Positions 11,211 through 23,680 of a stretch of 64,000 bases of DNA are shown here, one piece after another (positions within the stretch are counted from its first letter, which is position 1; each line of letters begins with the position of its first letter). The position numbers and the translations under genes are program-made. The stretch is from NCBI GenBank assembly GCA_954871525.1, contig OX940860.1, positions 56,718,724 to 56,782,723 on the forward strand. The letters run 5' to 3'. Source of the stretch: Parietaria judaica (taxonomy: Eukaryota; Streptophyta; Magnoliopsida; Rosales; Urticaceae). The notes beneath the pieces were generated by a model. That model was not told the DNA's origin, ran no database searches, and saw only the letters and a list, made by a program, of their open reading frames with translations.

Positions 11211-11266
11211 GGAAATTGCAAAGAGGGTGTGTAGGGTTTCGGGTTGTGAATAGTTGGGAATTCTTT
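11211..11266 (-). promoter_or_regulatory. conserved promoter block with telo-box, copy 1
   Basis: About 55 bp are nearly identical to 24668-24725 upstream of the paralog, while the sequence between this block and the start codon differs more. On the coding strand it contains AAACCCTA, a telo-box-like motif. Conservation above its surroundings suggests a functional promoter element. Confidence 0.6.
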
Positions 11267-11708
11267 TTCTCATTCCTTAGGTGTATATTAGTTCAATTAC
11301 AGTTATCTTTTTCTTTTCTTTTCATTTTCTCAATTTGTTGTATATCAGGAAAAAAAATATTGTAAGGGCAAGCATAAAAAAATATATTGAAAAATAAATC
11401 TTTCATATAATCTTTAATGTCTTAAAAGTTTTAGCAGGGCTAGTCTCTTCCTTACTTTGAATGTATGAGATATGTCGCTGAATAATACCTCAATATAAAT
11501 TCAAATAATGTGAGTTCTTTTAAATTTTTGTTTGTCGTTAAACTAGAATATTATATATCGATCCTCGAATATATAAGTTCAAACACATTGATCAGGCTTT
11601 ACTCATTTTTTATGCCGTGAAACTCCAATCTAATATCTCAAGTAGTATATAAGTTCTCATAAAATATTGAGAGTTTTTTCAATTCTTTATAGGTGAAACT
11701 CAAAATCT

Positions 11709-11754
<46 letters not shown>

Positions 11755-11768
11755 ATGTGCAATTTTAG
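11267..11768. other. AT-rich intergenic DNA with microsatellite
   Basis: No gene seen. A (TG)n run passes into (TA)n at about 11709-11752. Confidence 0.6.
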
Positions 11769-11769
11769 A

Positions 11770-13072
11770 GATGTGTAAAATTTAGATCCCATTGGCGAAA
11801 GTCAAGCCCGCTAGCGAAGTCAAGGCTCATTAGCCCAATCTCAAGCTCATCTGGCGAAGCCCGAACGATCGGGCCCGAAGACAAAGCCCAAATACCAAAG
11901 GGACATCCCTGAGAGCTGGTCGGGGCGACCAGTTAAGGGATGACATCCCTCAAGACCACCGGCGACAAGGCGTTATGATCTCGACATCTCTCAAGGCCAC
12001 CGGCGACAAGGCGTTATGATCTCGACATCCCTCATGGCCACCAACGACGATGTGTCAGGAAGCTGCGACAACCCTAGGTGAGTTTGACAACATTTCCCTC
12101 GTCTTATGGCTGAGAAAAGGTATGCGCAGGCAACGCACCTGGACGACGGACAAATGTCAAGGAATGACGAGCACTACGCACTGCAAAGGAGCGTGACAAC
12201 CCCTCTCCAGACAAGGCGCATGGCGCACTCTTTCTTCGTCACCAAGGAACGACATACACCATTCATCTCCCTGATTCAGGGAGAAATGGTCACCACTTTT
12301 TCCTATAAATAGGAGGCTTCTCCTCCTCATTTCATATCTTTTCCACACTTGGAATTCTCTCTCTAAAAGGAGAGCTTCTCTCACTAGAATTCGCCTTCTT
12401 CCTGCGAGTCGGGTTCCGACACTCTGCTCCTCGGAGTCTCACCTATCTTGGCTCGTCAGGAACAAGGATGACATTCAACTCGTGTCGATATTCGATCCTT
12501 GTCGATCGTCGTGATTTGTCGACCTTCGATCCATGCCGACGTCTGATCTTTGTCAAAATCATGGTCCTAGGATGCCAAGGATCTTTGACATCGATGCCTG
12601 ACCTTAGAATTCGCCATTGTGGCGACTTGGTCCACCACCGAGACATGCCACCCCAGGCGTGTCGCCTCGACGCCTCCTAGCCATGGCACCTAGTTGGTTC
12701 AACTGCATCGCCATCTAGCTACGTCGACAGAGACCCCCGTCTCCGCAATCAGCTCCTAGCTTGCCCAGGCAAGCTCAGGTACGTACGCCCTAACCTTCCA
12801 CTTTGAACTACGTGATGACCTGATCCATTTAAAGGGTACGTAGACAGCCTTTCACGAGGTTCGGCATCAAATATTTTTACCCTTTATTTTTTCCCTATCT
12901 TCAAGCATATTCAATGACAAGCGTCATAGAGGCTTCGGAGGTTCAATCCTCCGATTCGACGTGTTCTACATGTGCATGTTACATGAACATCTTGCCATGA
13001 AGGACAACGCTGCCAAGGCCGACGACCTCGAGCCTAGGGCTCGCCATGGATCCAACTCTATGGTGACTTCCT
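11770..13072 (+). mobile_element. gypsy LTR-like sequence, left part (split by copia 2)
   Basis: It has LTR-like promoter structure with TATAAATAGG at 12304-12313. A U5-like segment contains GGGTACGTAGACAGCCT and GAGGTTCGGC (about 12833-12868), a word common in plant gypsy LTRs. The segment from about 12760 matches 43540-43790, and the continuation after copia 2 (17994-18175) matches 43998-44200. So it is one dispersed repeat family cut by copia 2. Two short direct repeats (aaggcgttatgatctcgaca) lie at 11960-12030. No internal coding region is seen. Confidence 0.65.
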
Positions 13073-13390
13073 TATTGGATAAGCTCGCCATATATTATCT
13101 CCATGTTTACTCTTAGTTGAAATTGTGTCAATCTTTTTTTTTTCATTAATTCTCCTTAATTTAGGATTGTAAATTTATTTGCTTTGCTGTAATTTTTTGG
13201 CTATAGGATTTATTTCTTTTGCTGCACTTTGATTTTGCTTTAAAAGCCATGCGCATGTAATAATTCATTGGGTGGAATAATATCAAGAGAATCAATATTT
13301 GCTCTCTAAAAAAAACTCTTTCCCCTTGCTCACGACTCTCTCTTCTCAAGAGTTCGTGGTTTCTTTTTTTTCTTTGGTTCTGCAACTACA
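13073..13390 (+). repeat. 5' LTR of copia element 2
   Basis: 318 bp. It differs from the 3' LTR by scattered substitutions and a roughly 10-base indel near 13232. This indicates a moderately old insertion. Confidence 0.9.
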
Positions 13391-13392
13391 AG

Positions 13393-13404
13393 TGGTATTA
13401 GAGC
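13393..13404 (+). promoter_or_regulatory. primer binding site, copia element 2
   Basis: TGGTATTAGAGC, three bases past the 5' LTR. It matches the initiator tRNA-Met primer site (TGGTATCAGAGC) with one change. Confidence 0.85.
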
Positions 13405-13457
13405 GTGTGGTGTTCGATCCAAACCTCTGTGACCGATCGGTTCGATCCGCTTCGGCA

Positions 13458-16400
13458 ATGGCAGGACAAGGAGAAGAAGATAATAGCAAGAACAAAGGAG
13501 TGTCGTCGTCTCCGTCACCAGCACAGCTTAGCAGCGGCGGCAGTGGCGAGATGCGGATCGTGGAGCGGGTCGTCCGAGAAAGCGATGGTGCAGCACACTT
13601 TCCACCTCTCAGGCGTACAAATTACGCAGATTGGGCAATCATCATGAAGGTGCAATTACAAGTGCAAGGCTTGTGGGATGTCGTCAAAGACGGTCCAGGT
13701 GATCACCGCGAGGATCGGCGAGCTATGTCGGTGTTGCTTTGGGCAGTGCCGCCGGAATTGATTTGAACACTTGGCGTTAAAGAGATAGCCAAAGAAGCGT
13801 GGGACACTCTCAAGATCATGCGGGTCGGTGTGGAGCGTGTCCGAGAAGCCAAGGCACAGACTCGTCGGACAGAATTTGAGAACCTCGCGTTTAAAGACGG
13901 CGAGGGGGTGGAGTCCTTCGGCATTCGACTCACAACAATCGTCAACTATCTCGATGTCTTAGGCGAGCCGGTAACCGAGCACAAGGCGGTGCTCAAATTC
14001 CTTCGAAGCTTACCACGCGCGTACAAGCATATGGCTATGGCGATCGAGTCACTTGTGAATCTCAAGTCCTTATCCATTGAAGAGCTCACGGGTAGACTCC
14101 TAGTCGTGAGGAGCGGGGCGAGCTTGACGACCCTATGCCTTCCGGTGGACGCTTACTTCTCACGGAAGAAGAATGGCGATCTCGGCAGCGACAACGCGAG
14201 CGCTGACAAGGATCATTCAGTGGCGGCGACAAGAAGGGCAATCATTTTTTTAAAGGCAAAACCTCCGACTTGGAACAAGGCAAAGTCGTCGTCAAATAGC
14301 AGCGGCAATGGAGAACGCAAAAAGGGAAACTGTAACTATTGCGGTATCCCTGGGCATTGGGATAAGGAGTGTCGCAAGGCGAAGCACAACCGGGAGCAAC
14401 AGGAGCACGCAAATCTTGCATGCGCAGAGACCGAAGTAGACGACGAGGAACCAGCTTTGCTCATGGCGCAAATCTATACATTGGCGCAGGCTTCTGACGA
14501 CGCGCCCCAGGCGGTGTACTTGAACGAGGAAAAGGTGGTGCCCGTGGATGTGGGTGATGGCGTGTGGTACCTCGATAGCGGCGCTAGCAGTCACATGACC
14601 AGCGACAAGAAGTCATTCACGACCCTTGACGAAACTTTTCATGGCACAGTGCATTTCGGCGATGGCTCGGTGGTGAAAATACGTGGCAGGGGCAAAATCA
14701 TGTTCTAGTTTCTTACCGGCGATAACCGCATCCTCTCCGACGTGTACTATATCCCAAGCCTACGGAGTAACATCATCTCGCTCGGGCAGCTCGACGAAAA
14801 TGGCTGCAAGATTGTCATCGAATGAGGGGTGCTGTATCCACGACCGTTCACGCAAGGTGCTCGCTCGGGTATCACACTCGCGCAACCAACTCTACACGCT
14901 ATACATGAACCTTGCGACACTGATTTGCTTGCTTGCGCAAAAGGACAACGTCGCTTGGTTGTGGCACGCTCGGTTCGAGCATCTACATTTCCGTGCTCTA
15001 CGAAACCTCTCGCGTAAGGAGATGGAACGAGGCATTCCATACATCGAGCATGTGGAGGAATTTTGTGATGGCTGTGCGCTCGGGAAGCAATATAGAACGC
15101 CGTTCCCACAGGCCATGAAATTTCGAGCACGACGCCCGTTGGAGTTGGTGCATAGTGATTTGTGTGGCCCGACCACGCCAGCAACCACAAGCGGCAAGAG
15201 GTACTTCCTACTCATAGTCGATGATTTCAGTCGTTTTATGTGGTTCGAGGTGCTCAGGACGAAGGACGAAGCGTTCCGCTACTTCAAGAAGATAAAGGCG
15301 GCAGCCGAGGTAGAACGCGAGTGCAAATTGCTCGCGTTTCGTTCTGACCGTGGTGGCGAGTTCAATTCTAGTGCTTTTGAGGAGTTCTGCGAGGAGAACG
15401 GTATCAAGCAAAATACCACAGCATCTTATTCGCCACAACAGAACGGCGTGGTGGAGAGACGCAACCAGACAGTGGTCGAGATGGCGCTCTGTCTCTTAAA
15501 GTCGATGGCTGTACCAAGGATGTTCTGCGGAGAGGCTGTGAAGACAGTGGTCTACCTCCTCAACCACACACCGATGAGGAGCGTGGACGGCATGATGCCT
15601 TATGAGGCATGGAACAAGAAGAAGCCGAGTGTACACCATCTGAGGACATTCGCATGCGTAGCACACGTCAAGAATCTCGGACCGGGAATGCACAAGCTTC
15701 CAGATCGCTCGACGCCAGGGGTTTTCGTCGGCTACGAAGAGGGCGCAAAAGCTTATTGGGTGTACGATCCAGTAGGGAAGCGGTTGTACGTGACAAGGGA
15801 CGCCGCATTTGAAGAACGCCGTGCTTGAAGCTGGGAGACATCGGGAGGATCAGAGATAGCAACATCGACGGCCACATTCACCGTCGTCTATACCACAGAG
15901 ACCAATGCGGTGTCGACTTCTACATCTCATCCCGTCATGCCGGACGCCGAACCGCAGACACCTGCACCAATCCCATCACAGACTCAGTGGGCCACGCCGC
16001 CCACGCATGACGACACCCTTGACACCGATTCAGGGCCTCGGCGTTACCGGCGAATCACGGATATGTACAACGCTACTAATGAGGTTGTCGACGAGGAAGA
16101 GAGTGGCCTCTGTTTCTTGGCCGCCGAGGAGCCAACGAGTGTGGACGATGCACTTGACGATGCATCGTGGAGGAGCGCCATGGAGGAGGAGATGATGTCG
16201 ATCATCGACAACAAGATGTGGTAGTTTGCATCACTTCCAGCCGGCCACCGTGCCATCGGCCACAAGTGGGTGTTCAAAGTAAAAAGGACCCCGCTGGCAA
16301 CGTCGTGAAGCATAAGGCGAGACTCGTTGCTAAAGGGTACGCGCAACGTCAGGGGGTGGACTTTGAGGAAGTTTTCGCTCCCGTAGCAAGGATGGAGACG

Positions 16401-17665
16401 GTGCGCCTACTACTCGCTCTCGCCGTACACAACAGGTGGCAAGTGCACCACATGGACGTGAAGTCGGCGTTCTTGAACGGAGATCTCGAGGAGGAAGTCT
16501 ATGTTCAACAACCACCGGGTTTCATTGACGACACCAATGAGCGCAAAGTGCTTAGGCTGCGAAAAGCATTATATGGGCTTCGACAAGCCCCACGCGCGTG
16601 GAACTCGAAGCTAGATGCCTCCCTCGCTTCACTTGGGTTCACGAGATACCCGCTCGAACACGCTGTCTATCGGACAGGGAATGCTCAGTCTTTTTTGCTT
16701 GTGGGTGTATATGTGGACGATTTGATCATTACGGGCACAAGTATCCAAGACATCGCCGAGTTCAAGGCGCAAATGCAACAGATGTTCAAGATGAACGATC
16801 TCGGTCTCCTTAGCTACTACTTGGGAATCGAGGTGCGTCAAGGTGATGGAGAAATCACGGTATCTCAGGGTGCTTACGCAGCGAAGATCTTAGAGCACAC
16901 ATGCATGAGTGGTTGCAACCCGTGTCACACACCGATGGAGAATCGACTTTGCTTAAGCAAGCATGATGGGAGTGCGGTCGTGGATTCAACAAAGTATCGG
17001 AATGTCATCGGGAGCCTCCGCTACCTAGTCAACACGCGCCCAGACATTGCTCACGCAGTAGGCATCGCCAACCGCTACATGGAAGCGCCAAGCACGCAAC
17101 ATTGGGCTGCGATCAAGCAGATACTCAGATACGTAAAGGGTACGCTGAACTACGAATGTTGTTATAAGTCGGGAGGAGGATAGGATACTTTAATTGGCTA
17201 TAGCGACAGCGACCTCGCCGGCGATCTCGACGATCGAAAGAGCACCTCTGGGATAACTTTCTTTGTTGGGAACAACATCGTTACCTGGAGCTCGCAGAAA
17301 CAGAAGACCGTTGCACTGTCTTCCTGCGAGGCAGAGTACGTCGCGGCGGCGACGGCGGCATGCCAAGGTGTCTGGCTACATCGTCTCATCAGCGAGCTAG
17401 TCAGACGCGATGAAGTAAGTTCAAACTGCTAGTCGATAACAAGTCGGCTATTGCTCTTTGCAAGAATCTGGTGCATCATGATCGGAGCAAGCACATCGAC
17501 ACCAAATTTCATTATATTCGGCAATGCATTGAGACCGGGAAGATGGATGTCGATCATGTCCGCACTGACGATCAGTTAGCAGACATTCTGACGAAGGCAC
17601 TAGCTCGGAATAAGTTTATCGAGATGCGTCAGAAGCTAGGAGTCATGAAAATTAATACGGCATGA
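13458..17665 (+). pseudogene. copia element 2 gag-pol, decayed
   Basis: The start MAGQGEEDN is followed by the gag N-terminal motif TNYADWAIIMKVQLQVQGLWDVV. A TGA at 13764-13766 (Arg CGA to TGA fits) interrupts gag. The zinc knuckle CNYCGIPGHWDKEC is at about 14328-14370 and the protease motif WYLDSGASSHMT at about 14565. TAG at 14706 and a frameshift near 14825 follow. Integrase: CDGCALGKQ, HSDLCGPT, RSDRGGEF and PQQNGVVERRNQ. A frameshift and stop lie near 15826, and another break near 16223. RT has APVARMETVR, DVKSAFLNG and the YVDDLIITG box (about 16711). TAG at 17181 separates RNase H (SDSDLAGDLDDRKSTSG), and one more frameshift near 17420 precedes the C-terminus at 17665. About six breaks in all; every domain is present. 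Confidence 0.9.
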
Positions 17666-17670
17666 CGAGC

Positions 17671-17680
17671 TTAGGGGGTG
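17671..17680 (+). promoter_or_regulatory. polypurine tract, copia element 2
   Basis: TTAGGGGGTG immediately before the 3' LTR. Confidence 0.65.
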
Positions 17681-17683
17681 ATT

Positions 17684-17988
17684 TATTGGATAAGCTCGCC
17701 ATATATTATCTCCATATTTACTTTTAGTTGACATTGTGTCAATCTTTTTTTTTCACTAAATCTCCTTAATTTAGGATTGTAAATTTATTTGCTTTGCTGT
17801 AATTTTTTGGCTGTAGGATTTATTTCCTTTGCTGCACTTAAAAGTCATGCACACGTAATAATTCATTGGGTGGAATAATATCAAGAATATCAATATTTGT
17901 TCTCTCAAAAAACTCTCTCCCCTTGCTCACGACTCTCTCTTCTCAGAGTTCGTGGTTTCTTTTTTTTTTCTTTGGTTCTGCAACTACA
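17684..17988 (+). repeat. 3' LTR of copia element 2
   Basis: 305 bp, partner of 13073-13390, followed by the TTCCT duplication. Confidence 0.9.
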
Positions 17989-17993
17989 TTCCT

Positions 17994-18175
17994 TACTCAG
18001 AGGTTCGTCGGAGACGACCACCTCAAGTCAACGATCATCAGGACAGCTCATGCCTCGCTGGAAGCGACTATCCGCCTTCAGCTAAGTCAACCTTCATTGA
18101 CTTATCATTCAAACATCCAAGTGTTCATCGGGTCCCGCTCGGGGCCCGAACCTTGGATCCGATTCTAAGTTAAAG
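17994..18175 (+). mobile_element. gypsy LTR-like sequence, right part
   Basis: It continues the repeat interrupted at 13072. It shares words with 43998-44200, including GACTATCCGCCTTCA versus GACTATTCGCCTTCA and a GGGGC(C/T)CGAACC block. Confidence 0.65.
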
Positions 18176-18686
18176 CCATTTTTACGCATTAACAATATAT
18201 ATATATAATACAGTGATCGTATGCCATGAAACTCAAGTATATTTTTTTTCTTTCAAGTTGTTGTACGAAACTCTAATCTAGTAATTAATATAAGATAAAA
18301 AAATACTGGGAGATTTTTTTTTTCTTTTACTTTTTGTATGTTATGATTTGTGAAACTCAAATATTATATCTCAAATTTAAAAGTTCATATTATATTTAAC
18401 TATTTTGTATTTGTTTCCTTTTACTTTTTCTGTTTTACTTTAGTTCTGCAAATAAGATACATTCATTGATCATAAAAAGTCAACATATGCATGTTTAGTA
18501 TAAGTAAAATTTGTATAAATTAATAGTTGATAATATCATAAATTTTATTATATAATTAAGGTTTATCGAGTAATAATTTATCAATGTTAGTTTAAGTCGG
18601 GAGCCAAGACCATTGTACAAAAATAATTAATTAAAGTTTATTATTAATCTATTGAGTATAAAAATGATATAAATGATATTCTATAT
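18176..18686. other. AT-rich intergenic DNA
   Basis: No ORF, RNA gene or repeat recognised. A short (TA)n lies at about 18196. Confidence 0.6.
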
Positions 18687-18820
18687 TGTAGAAAGTGGAT
18701 TGGGAAAAGTGATTTTCTCATTCATGAATTTGGGTATTTACATCTCTAATTACAAGAGAATAAAATAACGGTAAAAGTACCAAAACTATAAACACTCACT
18801 AAGCTATACAATATTCAACA
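18687..18820 (-). repeat. 3' LTR of copia element 3
   Basis: 134 bp. In element orientation it starts TGTTGAATATTG and ends TTTCTACA. Confidence 0.9.
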
Positions 18821-18830
18821 CTCCCCCTCA
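18821..18830 (-). promoter_or_regulatory. polypurine tract, copia element 3
   Basis: TGAGGGGGAG on the minus strand directly adjoins the 3' LTR. Confidence 0.8.
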
Positions 18831-21800
18831 AGCTGGGTAGTATATGTTATACAAGCCAAGCTTGGAACTAAGTTCATCAAAAGAACTTCGAGGTAAAGCT
18901 TTGGTGAGGATGTCCGCAATCTGAAGCTTGGAAGGAATGTAGCTCAAGTCAATGATGCCACCATTGACCTTCTCCGAAATGAAATGTCTATCAATTTCAA
19001 TGTGCTTCGTTCGGTCGTGGTGAACTGGATTCTTGACAATTCTGATTGCGGCCTGACTATCACAAAACATCTTGATAGCCCCTGGTTGATGCATCCTTAG
19101 CTCCTTCAAGAGCCTCTGCATCCACATTCCCTCGCATATGCCTAAGGCAAGAGCACGGTACTCGGACTCTGCGCTACTACGGGAAACAACCGATTGCTTC
19201 TTGCTCCTCCAAGTAACGAGGTTACCCCATACATATGAACAATAACCCGAGGTTGATCTTCGATCAGTGGCTTCTCCAGCCCAACTAGCGTCGGTTAAGA
19301 TCTTGACCTCACGGTTCTCTGATTTCTTGAACAATAAGCCATGACAGGGGGTAGACTTTAGATACCTTAAGATTCGGTTCACGGCTTCCATATGGTCCTC
19401 GTTTGGGTTGTTCATGTGTTGACTTACAACACTGACAGAGTAGGCGATGTCCGGACGTGTGTGCGAGAGATAGATGAGTTTACCGACAAGTCTCTGATAT
19501 CTCCCTTTGTCGACAGGAGCGCGTTCGGCGGAATGAGAGAACTTCTTGTTCGGATCCATCGGAGTGTCAACCGGCTTGCAACCTAGTAGACCGGTTTCTT
19601 GAAGTAAGTCAAGTACATACTTCCTTTGGGAGATAGCAATGCCTTCGTCTGATCTTGCTACTTCCATGCCCAAGAAGTATCTCAAAGTTCCGAGATCTTT
19701 AATATCGAATTTGGTTGCGAGTACTTGCTTTAGTTTTGCGATTTCCTCCGATCATCACCGGTCATGATAATGTCGTCAACGTACACAATGAGAATTGCAA
19801 TCTTTCCATTGTTGTTCCGTTTAACGAAGAGAGTATGATCGGCTTGACATTGGAGGTATCCACTGGAAGTGACGGCCTTGGTGAATTTCTCAAACCAAGC
19901 ACGAGGAGACTGTTTTAAGTCGTACAACGACTTTTTCAGTTTGCAGACTAGGTGACGATTGGAGTCTTTTTCTAGTCCTGGAGGTATATTCATGTAGACT
20001 TTTTCTTGAAGGTCGCCATTGAGGAATGCATTTTTGACATCAAGTTGAAATAGTGGCCACTCCATATTTACGGCAAGAGAAAGAAGTACTCGTACCATGT
20101 TTAGTTTAGCCACTGGAGCAAACGTCTCTTGAAAGTCGATTCCTTCAGTTTGGGTGAAACCCTTTGCGACAAGTCTAGCTTTGAATCTCTCAATACTCCC
20201 ATCGGTCTTGTACTTGACCGTGAAGACCCATTTACACCCGACAAGGCATTTCCCGCGTGGCAATTCAGTGAGACTCCATGTTCTGTTGCTATCCAATGCT
20301 CGAATTTCTTCTTCTACTGCATGTTTCCAAGCAGGAACTTGAAGAGCTTCATGAATAGAGCTAGGGACCTTGATGCTATCAAGGTTAGTGATAAAAGACC
20401 TATATTTCGAATGCAACTTATTGTAGGCAACATAACGTTCAATGGGATATTCGGTGTTCCCTTGAACAGGTTTCTTACGAATGCCTTTCCGGAGAGCAAT
20501 AGGGAGATCTGAATCATCGACCACGGGTTCAAGAATTTCCGTACCTGATGGATTAGTCGAGGTAGAGGGAGTCGGATCCGGATCTTGGCCGATTTGACTA
20601 TGCGAGGTGGTCTCTACATGTTCAGAAGACCGAGATGAGCTAGGAGAAGAAGAGTCTGAGATATTTTTGACAACCGGAAGAGGAATAGGAGTCGAAGGGA
20701 TATCAAGAATGTCGATTGGTTGGATTGAAGGTGATGGGTTTTCGGGTTAAGTGTCTTGATTGACTTCTCCGATTTTCCAAATTTGAGATTCCCAAGAATT
20801 CTCCCCCTGAATGTCGGATTTGGGAAAGAAAGAATCACCTTCAAAGAAAGTAACATCCATGGTATGATAAGTCGTGCGAGTAGATGGACAATAACATCGA
20901 TACCCTTTTTGATGCAACGAATAACCCAAAAAGATGCACTTGAAAGCTCTAGGATCGAGCTTTGATCGATTTTGTTTGTGGACATGGACAAAGGCGGGAC
21001 ACCCGAAGACCTTTTTTGGTAGGTCGGAGGAGAAGGATAGGAGATGTGGATGAATCTCACTAAGGACTTGACGAGGTGGTAGGAATTTTAGGACACGACT
21101 CTGCATACGATTGATGAGGTATGTCGCTGTGAGGATCACATCACCCCAAAAATGTTTTTGGATAGATCTACCAAACATGATGGATCGAGCGACTTCGAGA
21201 ATGTGCCTGTTTTTCCGCTCAGCAATACCGTTTTGCTGTGGAGTATCCACACATGAGCTTATGTGGACAATTCTTTTCTCAGTCAAGAATGGAGATAGAG
21301 TTTGGTTGAAGTAATCCCGGGCGTTGTCCGTATGGAGAACTTGCACACGGGTATCAAACTGGGACTCAACCATGGAGTAGAAACGTTTGAAGATTGGAGC
21401 AGTTTCAGTTTTGTCTTTAAGGAGAAATGACCACGTCATTCGAGTGTGATCATAGATAAATGTGATGAACCATCTAGCTCCACTAGTGTGACGTGCCCTT
21501 GAGGGCCCCCATATGTCGCTATGAATCACAGAAAAAGGTTTTGATGATTTATAGTCGATGCTACGGAAGGAATGTCGGGTATGTTTTGCAAATTGACACA
21601 CTTGACAGTGATAATGAGAAGGCTTGATTTTGGTGAACAAATTTGGAAACACTTTTTCAAGATATGGGAAGCTAGGATGACCAAGGCGATAGTGCCATAA
21701 CATAACTTGATCTTCGACAGATACATGATTTGAAAGAGTAATAGTACTTGATGACACATGACCTTTGTCGGAATCTTGAACTTGTGTTACTAGAGAAGTA

Positions 21801-22470
21801 GTATCTTTGAACATGTAGAGGCCATCGCGCATCTCACCTCGACCAATTTCCTTTCTGGAACCCAACACCTGAAAATCACAAAACATGGCAAAGAAACGGA
21901 CCATGCACTTAGCATCATGAGTAATTTTATTGACCGAAATAAGGTTGCACCGGATCTTTGGAACAAAGAGGACAGATTGGAGAACAATGTCCTCTGATAT
22001 TCGAACTGATCCCATTCCTTCAACCGGTATGAGTGTCCCGTCAGCGGTCCTTACGGTGGAATCACCCGTAATTTGCCTGAATGTGATAAAATAACTTCGA
22101 TCTCCTGTCATGTGATCTGATGCACCCGAATCAATGATCCAGGTTTTCGGTCGCCGGATTTGAACAAGACGATCGGACGTCAAGCTAGTATGAGCATGAG
22201 TAGTGGTAGGCATATCAACACTTGGATTTAATACAGGCTCATACTTTGATTGGGCATTGACCATTTTCACGAGATCTTTAAGCTTGTTTGCAAGTCGATT
22301 GAAGTCGTCGATTTCCAACATTTATAAACCCGTGCAATATGTTGGTTTGCCATGTAATTTCCAACATTGGGGTCTCCAATGACCATGAGCATTGCAATGA
22401 TCACACCAAGGTCGTCCTCGACGTTGTGTCGAAGAGAAGTGAGCGGGAGTAGCGGATTTGGCCCGAGAAG
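18828..22470 (-). pseudogene. copia element 3 pol and gag C-terminus
   Basis: In coding order: zinc knuckle CDHCNAHGHWRPQC (about 22366-22410), then a stop at 22322. The polyprotein continues from 22321 with protease WIIDSGASDHMTGD, a pre-integrase region (LWHYRLGHPS), and integrase with HSDIWGP, LHTDNARDYF and PQQNGIAERKNR. One TAA lies at 20747-20749, between integrase and RT. RT has APVAKLNMVR, DVKNAFLNGD and the YVDDIIMTGDD box (about 19750-19780). A single-base frameshift near 19738 follows. RNase H has TDASWAGEATDRRSTSGY and the C-terminus ILTKALPRSSF ends at 18828. Few lesions fit the near-identical LTRs. Confidence 0.9.
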
Positions 22471-23667
22471 ACATACTTTTAAACAAGGGCTGATCACAGA
22501 GACCACACAAAGAAAAATTAATTTTCTGCTTGTTAGGACACAAATTTTTTGTGTGGGCACAAGCAGAAAAATAAAGGACCTTTTTCTGGATGTGGGTGCA
22601 GCAATTTTGACGTGGGAACACACAGAATAAGGACAAAGGAAGTCCCTTTTTTTCTGATGTTACGTGGGACCCACCACAAAGGAAATTCCCAAAAAATATC
22701 CCCCTTGAATATTCGCACGCAGAGAGGAGCTCGGGAGAAACCTCGCACTCAGAGGAAGCTCGGGAAGACGAGGGGGAAGACCTCAGTCGACGGAGAGAAG
22801 CCACCGGAGAAGACGAAGCTCGGTTCTGAGAAGCTTCGAAGAGAGAGAGATTCACGCAGAGATCGGAGAAGTGCGTGGTTCGCTGGAGGAATTGCAGCAA
22901 GGGCTTCGCAGATCTGAATATCGTCGGACCCGAAGAAGACGAGCTTAAGAGCATGTGTCGTAGGAGCTGAGAGACTCGTCGGAGAACGCCGGAAGATGCA
23001 GATCTGTAACGACGTGTCAACCAGAGAATTCGACGGATCTGAGATGGCTAGCTGAGGAGAAGCTTCACGATGACAAACTGGAGAGAGATGGCGTGCTCGA
23101 AGGAGAAGCCCGCTGAGTCGGGGCTGAGGAGCTCGTCGCCGAAGAGCGATTGAGATTCGCCTGAGATTTGTGAAGCTCAGATATGAGATTAAGAAACTAG
23201 GTTCTGAAACCTTTTTTTTTATTTTGCAGATCTGAGATAGTGCAGGTCACGGAACAGAGGACTTGCGGAAGCAGGAGGAAAGCCGGAGATTGAGGAATGG
23301 GTCGCTGAGCAGGAAAAGCTCGCAAGATTTCCGGAGGAACACCGTAGAATGAGAGATGGCTTTCTCGGAGGAGATCTGTGCTTCAGATCTGAGATCGAGT
23401 TTGCCGGAGAGAGACCGGGTACACCGGGAAAGCTTATGAATACCGGAGGAACACCGGGTAAGCTTGAACGGAGTCGCAATGAACAGAGTCACCGGAAGAA
23501 GCGACTGAGTGCGCTCGGAGTGCAGCGGAGATAAGATTCAGTGACGAAGCTTGGGAATGCCGGAGGAACACCGGGGAAGCAAACGTCACCGGAGAGATAG
23601 CCGGAGATGAACGTCCGACGGGAATAGTCGGTGACGGCGGCTAAGGTTTTTGACTTTTCCCCTTTGT
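22471..23667 (-). other. 5' internal region of copia element 3 lacking a gag N-terminal domain
   Basis: About 1.2 kb between the primer site and the gag zinc knuckle. It is GA/TC-rich with recurring words such as GGAGGAACACCGG (23332, 23452, 23562). I find no copia gag N-terminal domain in any frame. It may be a long leader plus degenerate gag, or a captured plant sequence that replaced gag. Confidence 0.5.
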
Positions 23668-23680
23668 GGCTCTGATACCA
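23668..23680 (-). promoter_or_regulatory. primer binding site, copia element 3
   Basis: TGGTATCAGAGCC on the minus strand abuts the 5' LTR. It is a perfect initiator tRNA-Met primer match. Confidence 0.92.

Larger units (their letters stand above)
13073..17988 (+). mobile_element. Ty1/copia element 2, complete with LTRs and TSD
   Basis: The LTRs at 13073-13390 and 17684-17988 are homologous and both end in CAACTACA. A 5-bp target duplication TTCCT lies at 13068-13072 and 17989-17993. A primer binding site follows the 5' LTR and a purine tract precedes the 3' LTR. Unusually, both LTRs appear to start TATTGG rather than TG. The element lies within the LTR-like repeat of 11770-18175. Confidence 0.92.

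Noticed and set aside
23212..23234. Splice acceptor (T-run then GCAG) on the plus strand within copia 3
   Set aside because: It has no matching exon frame or donor, and the element reads on the other strand.
23668..23680. tRNA gene suggested by the initiator-tRNA-like sequence
   Set aside because: Only the 3' complement of the tRNA is present, directly next to an LTR. It is a primer binding site.
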